In this document: positions 35,231 to 46,821 of the stretch, one piece after another
Layout of the letters: every line of letters starts with the position of its first letter
Position numbering within the stretch: the stretch's first letter is position 1
Translations under genes and position numbers: made by a program
Notes under the pieces: generated by a model
Databases searched by the model: none
What the model was told of the DNA's origin: nothing
What the model saw: the letters and a program-made list of their open reading frames with translations, nothing else
Source of the DNA: Trichobilharzia szidati
Taxonomy: Eukaryota; Platyhelminthes; Trematoda; Strigeidida; Schistosomatidae
Assembly: GCA_944472155.2 (NCBI GenBank)
Contig: OX235271.1
Span: 43,450,633-43,514,632 of the forward strand
DNA: 64,000 bases
Direction: 5' to 3'

Positions 35231-37825
35231 TATATTATTATTGTTCCTTTAGGTTTATTGTGGAAAGCAGGCCTTCAACAGATTATCTCCAGTTTGTTCT
35301 ATCCAATTTAGTCCTCTTTATCTTGGCTGGTGATTGCCTAAAGTCTCTCATCTGCTCCTTGCATGACCGCCTACATGTTGTCCTCGGAGGCGCCACCCGT
35401 TTTTTCCTATTCAGGTTCCATTAGGTGGCCTGGCGTGCGTTATCATTCCATGGTTTTCTCAGTGTGTGTTCCATCCGTCTCGATTTTCTCTGGCACATTT
35501 GTTGAAAAATAGGTTCTTGATTGGTTTGAAATCCTCAGTTTCTTGTTGCTGATTCTTTCTGGCTGTTCGATCTTCAGTAGAGAGCGAAGGAAGTTGTTGA
35601 TAAATGTCTGCAACCTGTTAAGAATGCTTTTTATGACACCGTCCAAGTTTCTGACCCACAATGAAGGACTTACCCAAAAATTAATGTTGAAAACCAAAAT
35701 TTTGTTTTTTTTTGCTGAGTGTGGTGGACTTCTAAACTGATTTCAGAGTGATGCATGTTTGTCTTACCTTTTCAACTCTGACTTTGACATCTTCATCCGT
35801 CCCGCTTTTGGTTGAAACAATGCTTCTTAGATAGGTGAAGGAAGTAAACCCTCTCGAATTTCTCTAGGTGATGGCTATCGGTACTTGCTGTTCTTGGTTA
35901 GTTATTTTTATCACCTCCGTCTTCTCTATGTTCACCTACAGTCCTGTCTTCGATACTTAATTTTTCTGCCAACTTGTTGGTTTTAACCTGTTGGTCTTCT
36001 AGTTTTTGTGAAACTAGACGTAAATCATGCTCGAAATCCAGATCTTCTAGATTTTTCTTGTCGGTTCAACACATTCCTGTCTTCTCACTAACCACGCACA
36101 GTCTGATGCATAGTCCAGTCCACCACAATTACGAATACCATCGGTGATAATAGGCAGCCCTGTCTTACTCCTGTATTCAATTCGAACACCTCACTGAGTT
36201 TTCAGCTGTGGAAAACGCTGACACGTGGTATTGTCGTATAGCTGTTGAATGAGGTTGAAAGAGATTTTTACACTATGCTGCATAATGTTAAAGTAGTTTC
36301 CAAATTAATTCCTTTTCAAAGCTGTCGAAGGCCTTTCCAAAGTCAATGAAATTGAGGTAGAGGTTTGACTGCCATTCTCTTCTAGCCTGTGTTCGCTGGT
36401 GATGCGTAGGGTTGCAATTTGATCCGCATACGATTCGCCTTTCCTGAATCCACCTTGTTTCGGCTGGAGGAGTTCTGTATCCAATGAATCTTTTATTCTC
36501 TGCAGAGTGACGCCACTCAGTATTTTACTTGGCATGGATAACAGCAGTATTCCACGCCAGTTCTTGCACAGGCCTAAGTCGCCCTTTTTTGGTAGTTTCA
36601 TAAAGCAGTCTTTCTTGCAGTCAGCAGACACCTTTCTTTCCCAGTAGCCTTTTCCAGTAATGGCGTGAGCATATCTGCAGCAGTCTCTGGGTCCGTTTTC
36701 AGTAATTCAAGGAATTCCGTCTGGTCATGTTGCCGTCCCGGAAGGCATTCAGTAGTTTGATTACATTCAAGATTTCTGCTTAAGCTGAAGGATTGGTGTC
36801 TACTGGCATTTCCATACCCAATGTTAGTGGTATTTCTGTACGAGTTGCACGTGATGATCGATTCAAAGGTTCTTTAAAGTGATCAGTCCGTTGTTTTATT
36901 TGTTTCTTCCACTTGGTAATTAGGTTCTTTTGAACATCTCCTTTAAGTTTCACCTGCATTGACTTTTTCTTCAATAGAGAAAGACCTCGTTATCTGGTAT
37001 AACGTTCTTAGTTATCTTTTACCTGCGAATTTTTCAGCTACACTAAACTGGATGTTATAGAAATGTCTTCTTCTTCTTGTATTGCCTGCTCCCACGTCGG
37101 TGGCACAGCGGTTAGGACTCTCGCCGACCATGCGCATGGTCCAGGGTTCGATCACCTGCCAACGCACACTCGATATCTATGGTCGGCCTGCAAAATTCGG
37201 GCTACCGATATCCATGCTGAAAATTCCATACTTCTACCAAAAGTACTGTGTGGAATCAAGCTGTAAATAAAAAAAATAGCACCTGTGTCGCGTATAAAGA
37301 TTTTGATGTCACCATTCAGGATGTTGTCCACTACTTTTTGCAGCTGTCCACAAGCATCTTCCTTCTTCTTTTGTTCTGAGTTCTTTGTAAGCATGTAGCA
37401 TTGTATAACTGTAACCTTCCCACCAGCCTTTTGAGTCGAATCTTGCTGTTATGATTCTGGATGAAATTGACTCCCACTGCATTAGGACTCTGCCTTCTGT
37501 TGGCAACATCATGATAGCCATCCACTGCATCAGTGTGCTCGTGGTTCTAGTGTGGGTGACCGGAGTAGATAACTGTCTCTTCACTTGACAATTTTGATAA
37601 TCCATATCCATTCCATCTGCTCTCTCAGATACTCAGCACTTCCATGCCATATTTTGCTATTTCTCTGACAACCTAGGCAGCCTTTCCAGCCTCTTACATT
37701 GCACATACATTCCATGTCCCCACTATTATTCTTGCTTTCATTGGTGGAAGCCATATTGGCTGACTGGCTTCCCGAAGTCTTTCACCAGATCGCTGTGCTA
37801 TTTTACCTCTCTGATTCCAGCGAAG
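35231..37825 (-). mobile_element. RTE-clade LINE, most complete copy, internally deleted
   Basis: Minus-strand LINE with parts of every domain, in order. The start of the apurinic-type endonuclease is at 37728-37700 (GTWNV), followed by a SGHPH block near 37560 and LQKVVDN...GDIKI (37394-37280). A SINE is inserted at 37094-37278. Next come the pre-RT region with DHFKEPLNRS (36780-36974) and the RT blocks KLPKKGDLGLCKNWRG and GGFRKGESYADQIATLR (36305-36631). The post-RT tail follows at 35443-35697. A TTATTATTG tract at 35235 is the 3' end. Much of the EN-RT linker is deleted, and frames are broken throughout. Confidence 0.85.
37094..37278 (+). mobile_element. tRNA-derived SINE, copy 2, nested in the RTE LINE
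   Basis: Same family as 26067-26255. The head has TGGCACAGCGGTTAGGA as box A and GGGTTCGATCACC as box B, then the same body (GATATCTATGGTCGGCCTG, GTACTGTGTGGAATCAAGCT) and an A-rich tail (37265-37277). Several acceptor and T-arm pairs are mutated. It interrupts the LINE endonuclease domain right after its GDIKIFIRDTGA stretch, so it inserted after that LINE copy. Confidence 0.85.
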
Positions 37826-38369
37826 AAAAAGTTTTTTTTAATTTTAAATATTTTTCTAGCGCTTCGAAGTTTTGCTTTGATTTTATTGATTTTTGATGTA
37901 AATTCAGTGGTCCTACGCCCGACGCTCTTTATTTTCCCAGCCTTACGACCAGCTAGAAAACTATCCAGCTAGTGAACTAAGCGAAGTTCGATGTTAGATG
38001 GTTGGACATAATCTTCTGGAAGCCCGTCACCTAAACTTCGTGATTACTGGTACTCGCCAACAAAGAATACTTGCGATCTCGAGGAGGCGATGTTCTCTGC
38101 GACAAAATACTGCGTTCCTTATTATAGTAGTCAAAGAAATTACCACTTAGTCATTTGACATCATTTAAATTAACAGGTTCGTTGCCTGTATTAACAATCC
38201 TAGAGATCTATCTATACTAGAAACAAGTAAACGCAAGCATGTGGGAAGGTAAATGCAAATTCACAGCGATACATTTTAGACTGACTGAATAATATTTCCC
38301 CATCACTGGAAGCAAAATCAGTAACTTTAATGCAGATATGAGCAGAAAGGACAGAACATGCCCTTAAAT

Positions 38370-38831
38370 CTAACTGAGTTCGCGTGAGTCATATAACCCA
38401 TAAGGAAGCTTGGAAAATGTACTTGTCCTGAACACTGAGAATTCCCTTACGTTTTCTTCATCAATAACAACAGGAAATTCGCTTGAAACAGGAGTCACTT
38501 TCTCAAGTAAGTCTTTTATCTCTTCACGTGACTTGGTTTCAGTGATCTTTGCATCAAATTAGGCATACATTTTGGCGTCTTAATGAATGGCCTTAACACA
38601 GAATTTCTACATCCCTACTGCTTTCGTGACTTCTCACTGTTTCAGGACAGAAGGGATTTTTATCGTTTCTTTCAGAGATGAAGAGGATAAAAATGGATGG
38701 AATGCTGAGGATACGATTATATCAGCTTGAGACAACATTTTACCAACAAGAAAAGTTAACTTGCTTACTTGTTTATTCATAAACTGAAGGACGCCATTAA
38801 TGAAATCATAGCTTGTTCCGCGTTTCGTCTG
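38370..38831 (-). pseudogene. Decayed unidentified coding stretch
   Basis: On the minus strand, 154 codons run from just behind a TTTCAG acceptor-like motif (38838-38832) to a TAG at 38370. Four stop codons are clustered at about 38545-38650. The flanking parts read as ordinary protein: SYDFINGVLQFMNKQVSKL near the start, and REEIKDLLEKVTPVSSEFPV then VIDEENVREFSVF in the second half. I do not recognise the family, and it does not match the PLE, RTE or CR1 proteins nearby. It could be a dead exon or a processed or transposon-borne fragment. Confidence 0.4.
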
Positions 38832-38839
38832 CTGAAATA

Positions 38840-40250
38840 TCTGATTTCGAGATGACAGTAGAGGTATAATATAAAGGATGACAGTATTCGATTATCCTCG
38901 TGGTTATCCCGCTGACAATTAAAATCTGAATTCTAATCACCTATGGGTTGACTAGTTCTCGAATAATAAGCTACAGCACTAACAGTTCCCCAGTAAATTA
39001 AGTGTGATAGTAAGGACTACTTTGTGTCAAATTACCAACTCCTAAAAAAAATTCAGTCATTGTATGCCAAAGGCTAAAACAGTTTATTGGTAAGTTTTCA
39101 ACATCTTTTGGATTTATTTTTTCAACACTTTGAAACTGTCATATAAAGGCTTTCTATTTAACTTACAATACTGTTTCCAAATCCTGATATAGTATAAAGT
39201 TGATGAGTGGAAAATAAAGGAAATGATTAGAGGTAACACTTTGTTTTCATCCCCAAGCATTATACTCATTGAATTCTGCTTCACTACTCTGTTTACTTCA
39301 ACTGCTCTGGTCTAGCTTCCTTTATAATATATCAAAATACACTGAGTAAAAATTGTTTTGTGACCATACAACTTTTGTTTTTCGCAACTAACTTTGTTGG
39401 TTGTATTAAAATAAGAACTGGTTTGAAAATGTTTCGAGATAGGAAAACAAAAATTGTTTGCTTGGTTGTTGTTGTTTTTTGTTTTAAAAGTGCCGACGAA
39501 ACAATTTGGATGTAATACAGCGAATTCTTTCTGACTAACGGAAATAAGGTTTGCTGCTAATTATGAATTCTATTATTATCACTAATATCATTATTATCAT
39601 TCTGTTTTTATTCAACTTATTCTGAGTGAAGATAAAAGGCATTTTTAAACAGCGATTACAGTTCTCGTGTTTCATATTGTTTACTACTGTGACCTGCTTT
39701 TCATCCAATTCCACGCCTTAATTTGTTGACACTATATATATTTCTTTATTTAATTAATTTTTAACTTCAACACTAATCATCTTTTTGCATACCTTCAGTC
39801 TTCATTATATTTATCAAAGTGTGTATTTAAATTATTCATTCTTTTTTTGTACACTTCAATTTATCCTGGCTTCAAGACATATTTCTGCTTAACGCGTTTA
39901 TTGATATTTCTAATTCAAAAATTGAGAATACTGCTAAACACGTCACAATTCAGTGTAATTTGTGCTGTTCAAGACTACTGGACCAGTATATTACGTGAAT
40001 AAAATCCCTTTGGTAAATACCTCACCGTTAAACAGTTGGAAAGATCAATGTATGCATCATGACGTCATCAGATATGATTTTATTTTTCAAAGGATTTAAA
40101 CTAAACATATCAAATCACAATAAGTGCAAATATCTTGTGTATAAGCCTCCTAGTTATTGGCTGCTAAAAATATGCTAAAGGATTTCCTACAGTATCAGTG
40201 ACCGTTCGTTAAGTAGGTTTGCACGCGTAATTTACGAGTATTTTATTGAC
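38840..40250. other. Non-coding stretch, nothing recognised
   Basis: AT-rich sequence with T-rich runs near 39470 and 39730. No gene or known repeat was recognised. Confidence 0.5.
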
Positions 40251-40254
40251 TTTA

Positions 40255-40405
40255 AATTGTTTTCTTAAAGGCACTGGGTTTGAGACTCGGTGGTAACACC
40301 ATCACTCACTAGGGAATGGATGTAATCACATCCAGCTAACAAGTCCCAGATAAGACGAAATGTGCATCCTGGATTCCACTTCTAGTCATCAACCACCAAC
40401 TGTTT
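40255..40405 (+). mobile_element. SMalpha-type SINE, 5'-truncated
   Basis: Begins inside the tRNA-like head (CACTGGGTTTGAGACTCG, a decayed box B). It then carries the hammerhead: ATCCAG (40330-40335), core CTAACAA (40336-40342, with both core G positions changed to A), GAAA at 40357-40360, ATC, and CTGGAT. The core changes should abolish cleavage. Confidence 0.78.
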
Positions 40406-40433
40406 TCTTCACGAGTTAATATCAACTCTGCCA

Positions 40434-40763
40434 TCAGAAAGCCTGAAACACTGAATATCCATTATTTAAAATATTTCGTGCTTTATTCTTGCCAAGGAAA
40501 TCTAGCGAAAACCTGCTTGATATTTTTGTGGAGAAGGATCTAATGATTTCGACCTTACAGTTTACTGTGTTGCAATATTCTGATAATCGTGATAGACTAA
40601 AGGCTTTTGGTGAAATAGATATGCCTGCAGAATTACGTGTCTGGAACACTGTGTTCGGTTTCACTGTTGTTACAACATCTGCGGAAATATTATAATTTTT
40701 ACATTCTACGTAGATAGAAAATAGGATGGCCACCACATACGTCATACATTCTGATTTCTTCAT
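40434..40763 (-). CDS. Hypothetical small protein with signal-peptide-like start
   Basis: A 109-codon frame opening with MKKSE, then a hydrophobic core (YVVAILFSIYV) ending at a Cys, the layout of a secretory signal peptide. An N-I-S glycosylation sequon follows, then a hydrophilic segment with two Cys (SEYCNTVNCKVEI) and a basic C terminus. The open frame extends 19 codons upstream to a Met at 40820. It matches none of the transposon proteins nearby. No splice or promoter evidence, no recognised family. It may be a short single-exon gene, one exon of a larger gene, or a chance frame. Confidence 0.35.
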   Translation of the reverse strand: MKKSECMTYVVAILFSIYVECKNYNISADVVTTVKPNTVFQTRNSAGISISPKAFSLSRLSEYCNTVNCKVEIIRSFSTKISSRFSLDFLGKNKARNILNNGYSVFQAF

Positions 40764-40974
40764 ATTTTGAACATAGGAAGAACAGCACGTGGATTGTTTT
40801 AGCACCCTCACCAAACACACATAGTTTTAAGCACTTAAAGTTAATAAACACAACGTGCGTCAGATGCGTTGGAATTACGATCGGTGACTACAGTATGATA
40901 GTAACAGTAAGTCAGTTAGGAACGGAGAAATAAAAGATCAAATGTCGAAACATCCGGTTAATGTCATTCACATA

Positions 40975-41535
40975 AGAACAAACAGTTCAACAGAGAGTCT
41001 GACTTTGGCGAATTCATTCCCTTAGCTATACAGTTGCATTTATATATAATTATTTTTTGTGTGCGTACATTACGTTTGTCAGATGAGGATAAAGATTATT
41101 TAGGGTTATTGTTCACATCATCAAAATGCCTCAAAAAATGTGATAAATAATCAAATTCTAACAAGGGGGAGATTATTGGGTCCTGACTAAGGTTACGTAA
41201 TACGCAAGACGTCCATAAAAATAAGATGTTAATGAAACAGCATGCAGACAAGTGTCCAAAATTAATTTTAATATAGTACATAAGAAGAGTAAATACAGGG
41301 TTAGTTTAAAAAAGATGTTACTAAAGTGTCTTACAAAAAAATGTACAAAACAGTATTCATAACAAAATAATTGAACCTGGAATTACACCCAAGGTAGAAG
41401 AAAGGGATCGAGAAGTTTCTTCTGTGTAAAAAATAAGTCATGCTTTTCCATCCGAATAGCTAAGACCTCAGTAATTCAAAGTATACAGAAGTTTACCGTT
41501 TTCTGGAGGCTTCTTTACGATTGTACAGCTAGGTG
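40975..41535 (-). mobile_element. Penelope-like element 3' end
   Basis: On the minus strand, 41535-41400 encodes the extreme C terminus of the same PLE family as 21432-22556 (EVLAIRMEKHDLFFTQKK against EVLAIHMEKPELCIQKK). Further down, the 3' region shares the GGCGAATTCAT, CTTAGCTATACAGTTGCAT-type and TTACGTTTGTCAGA motifs with 20820-20910. The tandem repeat of the other copy is not obvious here. Confidence 0.72.
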
Positions 41536-41739
41536 AATAAATTTACTGGAAACAGACTCTTCGGTGAACTGCTTGTTCTCATATTCACATCTGGATGGAT
41601 ATTTTCTGTAAATCGATGTCATTTAGTCATAGTTTGAATTGAATCGCAAACACTGCAATAATGCTATAAAAACGACATATCTTAAAAGCAAAACGAAATG
41701 TGAAATTAATCTGTCAGTTGTAACCATTGTATCGAATCC

Positions 41740-43425
41740 TCAATTCATAAGTGACACACTCTGACGTGAAAACTCAGAACAAATTACATTGGAATTCAAA
41801 AATATTAAGACAACACTATATGATCTGGCTAGCGAGCATTACAGATTGCCCTGAAAGGTTCAAAACTACTCGTACCAATCAGAAGTATATACCACTATCA
41901 TGTTGTCATATTCTGGTTTCTTTCTTACGAACCAAATATTTCGTAAGGCACGATTTAAGTTATACTAAGTGAATTGACTTAAAAGTTAACGACGCATATT
42001 CTGATGTAAATGCCTTAAATAGATCTTTTATAATGCAACATGCTAACATGAATGGAGCCGATATTTCTCGTCACGTAAATGATCGTTTCCCTGGTTTTAA
42101 TGAGAAGGATGTATTGTCATGTCTCAAATCCTTAAATCCATCAAACAGCCTAGAAGCTTCAAAAGTGTGCTGATATTTTGTGTTATCCTCTTACGAAAAT
42201 CCTTAATGCGTCATTTCATATGGATACAATTCCTCTTGCCTGGAAAGAAATAAACGTGGAGTCTGTACCGAAATCATCTTCTGAATCTTGCTTAAAGATT
42301 AGACCAGTCACCATCATGTCTCCATTTCTGAAAACTATGGAGAAACTTCTTTTTCATTTTCTTAAACCTCCTTTGGAATCCCTAATGACCCAAAGCAGTT
42401 TGCTTACAAATGTAGTAAAAGTACATTAAAAGCTGTTCTTGTACTCCACCACAATATTGTTTCAAGTCTTGATAAAAGCGCAAAGTTTGTTCCAGCCTCC
42501 ACTTTAGGATACACTGCTGCTCTTGACTCTATTCATAGGGCACTTTTATTAAGCTAACTGACTTTAGAAAATAATGCGTCCCGGGTCACACGGCCGCCGT
42601 CTTCTTATTTCGCGGGTCGATAACAACATACTGTTTTGAATGGAAAGCTCTCCACTTCGTTGCCAGTGGAAATCAATGTGCCTGAAGGCAATGTACATTC
42701 TCCTTTCCTCTTTTCCTTCATTTTGTTTGACCTTCCGTATTCTTCAAAAGTCAAGTTCATTAAATATACCGATGATCTAACCATTTTCGTCCCATGATTT
42801 TCTGCCATGGGTTGTTCTGGTTTAATTAACAGATTCTTGTCAGAAGTTAACTAGTGGTTCTACCCAAATGGTCTTAAAGTGAATCCATCTAAATGTCATA
42901 TTGTTGATTTTAGTTTCAGATGCGAACAACACTTGCATGGACGGATTCGGTCGCACAATTCCTGTATTACTGATGGCACTATGATAGGAAGTATATAGAG
43001 TATCTCTGATCCTGTCATCAGTTTCTCTTCGAATCTCTGTTGGTCGTCTAATATCCAGTTGATTTCTAAGGAGATTTTTCCTTTGACTTATTACATAAAT
43101 AAGTTGAGACTTTCTGGTATAACTCAATCTCTCCTCTTAAAATTTATAAATTAATGTATTCTACCCAATCTCCTTTATTGTTCATCATTATTCTTCCCTG
43201 GACTTTTCAAGGAACATTGTGTCATATTACGTAGAACACTGAAAACTGTTGGTAGGGTCAGTGATGCCCCTTTGACTCAGCTGACTGACATTGTTGTTGA
43301 TGGGCATTTTATTCCTTGAAATCAGTTGTCTAAATTCATCTTTTCTGATACTGAATATCCTCTTTATTCTCAACTTTTCCCTTGTACATCTTCGGGTAAA
43401 AGCAAATGATACTCAAGTATTGGTT
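41740..43425 (+). mobile_element. CR1-like LINE reverse transcriptase remnant
   Basis: Plus-strand RT remnant readable only across many stops and shifts. In order: NGADISRHVNDRFPGFNEKD (42050-42110), CYPLTKILNASFHMDTIPLA and SCLKIRPVTIMSPFLKTMEK (42178-42429), then LDSIHRALL where the catalytic domain-A Asp sits. YTDD is at 42765-42776, in place of the usual YADD. LKVNPSKCHIVDFSF (about 42880) and LRRTLKTVGRVSDAPLTQL (about 43225) follow. The order matches the fingers, palm and thumb of CR1/Jockey-type LINEs. Dead copy. Confidence 0.8.
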
Positions 43426-43435
43426 TGAAGGGATT

Positions 43436-43720
43436 TGGTTGATTGGTAACAAGATTTCATGCGCTGACACTGGCTAGAGAAACATTGCAAAACCTGGGAG
43501 TACTGAACAGCTGTTTCGTCAGCCTAGTTTGGGACTCTTCACAGTAAGCACCCACTGGGGTTCGAACCCAGGACCCTCTGGTTACAAGGCGAGGTCGTAG
43601 ACCATTAAGCCACTGGGACCTGATCCAATGGCCCATGAATTCTAACTTCTGCCAATTCATGATATAGCGCAATCGCTAGCCAATGTCTTCGGCGAGTATT
43701 TGTCCTCACACCCGACCTGC
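43436..43720 (-). mobile_element. Hammerhead SINE, minus-strand copy
   Basis: Reverse complement reads GTGTGAGGACGAATACTCGC, then GAATTGGCAGAAGTTAGAAT, then the tRNA-like head with box A (CAGTGGCTTAATGGTCTACG) and box B (CTGGGTTCGAACCCCAG). It ends in the hammerhead region (GTGAAGAGTCCC, GACGAAACAGCTG). The first core bases are altered. Box A and B are the best preserved of this family in the window. Confidence 0.75.
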
Positions 43721-43739
43721 TTCACCCTACTGGTCACGA

Positions 43740-44440
43740 CTTCCCACTAGAACCCCAGGTAACTACCTACCTGAATAGGGCCAGTCGTCAGTGAGCATCT
43801 CATTGATATTCATTGACCTCACTTTAATCATAAAACAATAACCAGAGATTTAGTTATTGAGTTAATGTGATATTCTATTAGTGCTGTGCCCCGTCTCTTA
43901 AATATGCTTAAATTAATATGTCATTGTCTACGCAAGCACTAGTGAAAGTAAATAAAACGGTGTTCTGTATATTTTCCGTATTCAAGTAGTAGTAGTAATA
44001 ATAATACATCTGGCTTCATTATTGAATAAATGAAATTCAGTTCGACGTGCTAATCAAATATTTTTGCTGCAATTACGAAGTGATTTTGTTCTATTTCAAC
44101 TTCTGTGAAGGGATAAATACTTCAATCACATTTAATAACTCTTTGATTTGCTTTCACATTTTGTTACCATTAAGATGTATAATGATTGACGTAAAAAAAT
44201 GAAAAGGGAGAAATAATTACTCTCTAAATGCTGTTGTGTTAAGGACATGTGAGCACTTTTTTTATCACTAAAGAGGCCAAATTTAAAATACGGCGATTTC
44301 ACTCACCGACGAAACATGAGGTGTTTGAATACGAATTCTGTCAGACTTACGTCATAAACACTTAGTTTTCATTAGCGAAAAAGAAAAAGAGTACTAAGAA
44401 TTTTTGCTGTTGGCTAAAAATAGTTTGACTGATATGAGTG
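43740..44440. other. Non-coding stretch, nothing recognised
   Basis: AT-rich sequence with a short AGT/AAT microsatellite near 43988. No gene or repeat was identified. Confidence 0.45.
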
Positions 44441-44695
44441 TAGAGTATGGGCACTGTGGTGGAGTAAAACTTAATATTAGATACGTTTATACCCTGATAC
44501 ACATTGATAAGGTAACAGTACAGTGATAATAGTTCTGTTTCTTGGATGATGAATTTCTTCCCTCAAGATTCACCACTTTTTCACTTTATGTTGAATTTGC
44601 AGTCATAAGTGTTTTAAATGTAGACGAAAGCGCAAAAAAACATGTGAAGTGGATGAAATCTAATTGTTTTATCATCCCCGCATCTCAATTTATGT

Positions 44696-44960
44696 ATTAT
44701 TGTTTCCTTTAATTCCTAGAGGAACATAGGGCTTTAGCCGCACGTCTGCATTGCGTTCGGTTCTTTGCCAACGTTTTCACCTGACTCCACGTCTGCCAAC
44801 ATGCTTTCATCTCCTCTTCACATGACCTCCTCCATGTCATCGCACTGAAGACCAGCTGGCCGCTTCCTTTTTCGGGTTCCACTCGAGTGATAGCCTGGCT
44901 TTCGATGTTACTTGATAGTTTCCTTAGGGTATGGCCAATCCACTTCCATTTCTTCCTGCA
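44696..44960 (-). mobile_element. RTE-type LINE 3' end fragment
   Basis: Starts with TATTATTGTTTCCTTTAATT, the minus-strand form of the TAA-rich 3' tail seen at the other RTE copies. The GAACATAGGGCTTTAGC and TCATCTCCTCTTCACATGAC blocks correspond to the family's 3' ORF end. Short and full of stops. Confidence 0.6.
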
Positions 44961-45184
44961 TATTAATCTGTATAGTTTTTAATTCCGGTAGACAGCCCCT
45001 TATCGGTCCATAATCCACATATCACAAATATCTTAAATTCTTCAAGGTAAGACGGAATGCACTCAGATGGAACATAACTTTGTAAATCAAAATCAATTAT
45101 AAATAATATCTAACCCAGACAAGTGTGTCTTACAGTAACCTTCTACTATAACTGAATTAAATTTAAGTACCAAAAGTCTTTCTG

Positions 45185-45325
45185 AATTAGTTATGTTCTC
45201 TGAGCTGGTCGATTTAGTTGCGAAGCTTTCGTTGTCCTTCTGGACAATATCTTCAGCGCATGTTTTAGTATAAAATCCTCATAACTCAATCGACCAGCTG
45301 AGAGAACGCAACTAATTAAAATCAT
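45185..45325. repeat. Inverted repeat around a PLE-like terminal motif
   Basis: GTTCTCTGAGCTGGTCGATT (45195-45214) is nearly complementary to AATCGACCAGCTGAGAGAAC (45287-45306). The spacer contains GCTTTCGTTGTCCTTCTGGA and an ATCTTCAGC block. A related sequence lies at 51294-51360 (CCTGAGCTGGTTGGTTTGAC ... GCTTCCGTCATCTTTCTAGA). Confidence 0.7.
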
Positions 45326-45630
45326 CCACCTGATCTACAAATCTTTGCTATTATTACCAGAAGTCTTTCTTTATTAGGCGATGTTATGCCCATGCAATTC
45401 GCTTATTTAAAAACTATTAGAAATGTGTGCATGAAGTTTGACCTTACCTAAGTTATAAAATCTTTTTGAGAAGTTTATCTTTTGAATAAATCACTTAAAT
45501 TTAAAAGTGTATTCAAATTTTATTCACAAGTGCAGTTCAACACAATCGTTTTCAACATGTATCGAAAATAATTTACCTGGCAAATTAATTATGTAGGATC
45601 CCAATAAAGTGGAAATCTAACTAGTGTTAA

Positions 45631-45750
45631 TAGCTGGAACGATGCTACAAAAACCATTTACTAAACAAGAGGAGAAAATAGTGTATTTCTGCTGCTTTGT
45701 TCTCTGACACCACAACAAAAATGTATTGGAGACAACTTACTATGACTCGA
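45631..45750. repeat. 120-bp direct repeat, copy 1
   Basis: Matches 47411-47530 over 120 positions with 4 differences by eye. It begins TAGCTGGAACGATGCTAC and ends TACTATGACTCGA. It runs directly into a PLE 3'-terminal sequence (45748-45850). Confidence 0.9.
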
Positions 45751-45850
45751 TTATGAGCAATAAAATGTGCTGGAAACGTCATCAGTAAATATTACTGTAT
45801 AACACTGTGAGACTCTATCAAAATAAAATTTACCCATAATAGTGTTAATA
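45748..45850 (+). mobile_element. PLE 3'-terminal fragment
   Basis: Matches the reverse complement of about 59475-59570, the region behind the PLE ORF at 59602-60945. Shared blocks include GATTATGAGCAATAAA, GAAACGTCATCAGTAAATAT and CACTGTGAGACTCTATCAAA. Similarity is high across about 95 bp, then stops near 45845. Confidence 0.85.
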
Positions 45851-46384
45851 CAGTTGATGGCTTTCGATGCTTTAGTCAAAAGGATAATTAATCTGTACAA
45901 TATGTGGCAATCCTGAGCTGCATATTGTTTGTTTTCATTAGTACGTATCCCTAGGGAGAGGAACAACCAATAATTACTTCCAGGATTTGACTATTACTGT
46001 TACTCAGATTAAGTGACATAGAAACTTATATTGACTTTTAAAACTAACCTTGAAGATTTCTGAAAAAAGATTTGTAGCAAATGCACCTTACTCAGATTTT
46101 CTCTAGATAGCCTATCGAATGCTCTCATGAAAATATAAACTGTAACACGTTTTTCTTAGAAAATACACTTCAAATGATTGCTTAACAGAAAGATAAATAC
46201 AACATAAAAAATTAATCCACTAAAGCATTTATATCTATGTATTCTGTTTCTGTCGAAAGTATTTAAAAACAGCAAATATCACTTCCAGTACTTTTAAAAT
46301 GATGATGAATTAACCTCATTTCAGTGTTCAAAAATTAAAAAGCCAGAAATCAAATTCACAAGAATTGGTTTTGCAGGATTTTTA

Positions 46385-46640
46385 TTGGTTGGAGGATTTC
46401 ATCATGAGCTGACATCAGTTAGGGAACAATTGGAAAATCTGCACGGAGTACTGGACCGCTGTTTGGTACCAGTTTGGTACTCTTGTAACCAGAAAGTCCT
46501 GGGCTCGAACCCCGATGGTTCGTACTTCTGAAAAATCCCAAAGTGGTCTGACGAAACAGCTGTCCAGTACTCCCTGCAGGTTTCCCAGTGGTTCTATAAC
46601 TGATATCAGCTTATAATGAAATCCTGCAACCGACCAAACC
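46385..46640. mobile_element. Foldback-type hammerhead SINE copy
   Basis: Ends are inverted: GGAGGATTTCATCATGAGCT (46394) opposes AGCTTATAATGAAATCCTGC (46610-46629), and the next internal blocks also pair (GAGTACTGG near 46448 against CCAGTACTCC near 46565). The centre keeps part of the tRNA-like head (TTGTAACCAGAAAGTCCTGG and GGCTCGAACCCCG box B). The + strand hammerhead keeps GACGAAACAGCTGTCCAGTA, but its core is CTGAAAA. Confidence 0.7.
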
Positions 46641-46821
46641 TAATTTATTTTTTCTTTACATAATTCAGCCAATTTCAGTTTGTGTCGACTTGGGAAGAGT
46701 GGTAAAATTAGTTTTCAGTAGTGACTATTTCAAAAAGTTTCAAATTCTCTGTGGGCTAGGTGGACATCATACACTGTTTTGGTGGAGCACAGTTACAATT
46801 TTGTGCTTATTTGACACCGGT

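Noticed and set aside
36305..36974. Host gene encoding a nucleic-acid enzyme
   Set aside because: The motifs are those of RTE-clade reverse transcriptase; the segment is part of a broken LINE.
43457..43672. 71-codon minus frame
   Set aside because: It coincides with the hammerhead SINE and is translated non-coding repeat.
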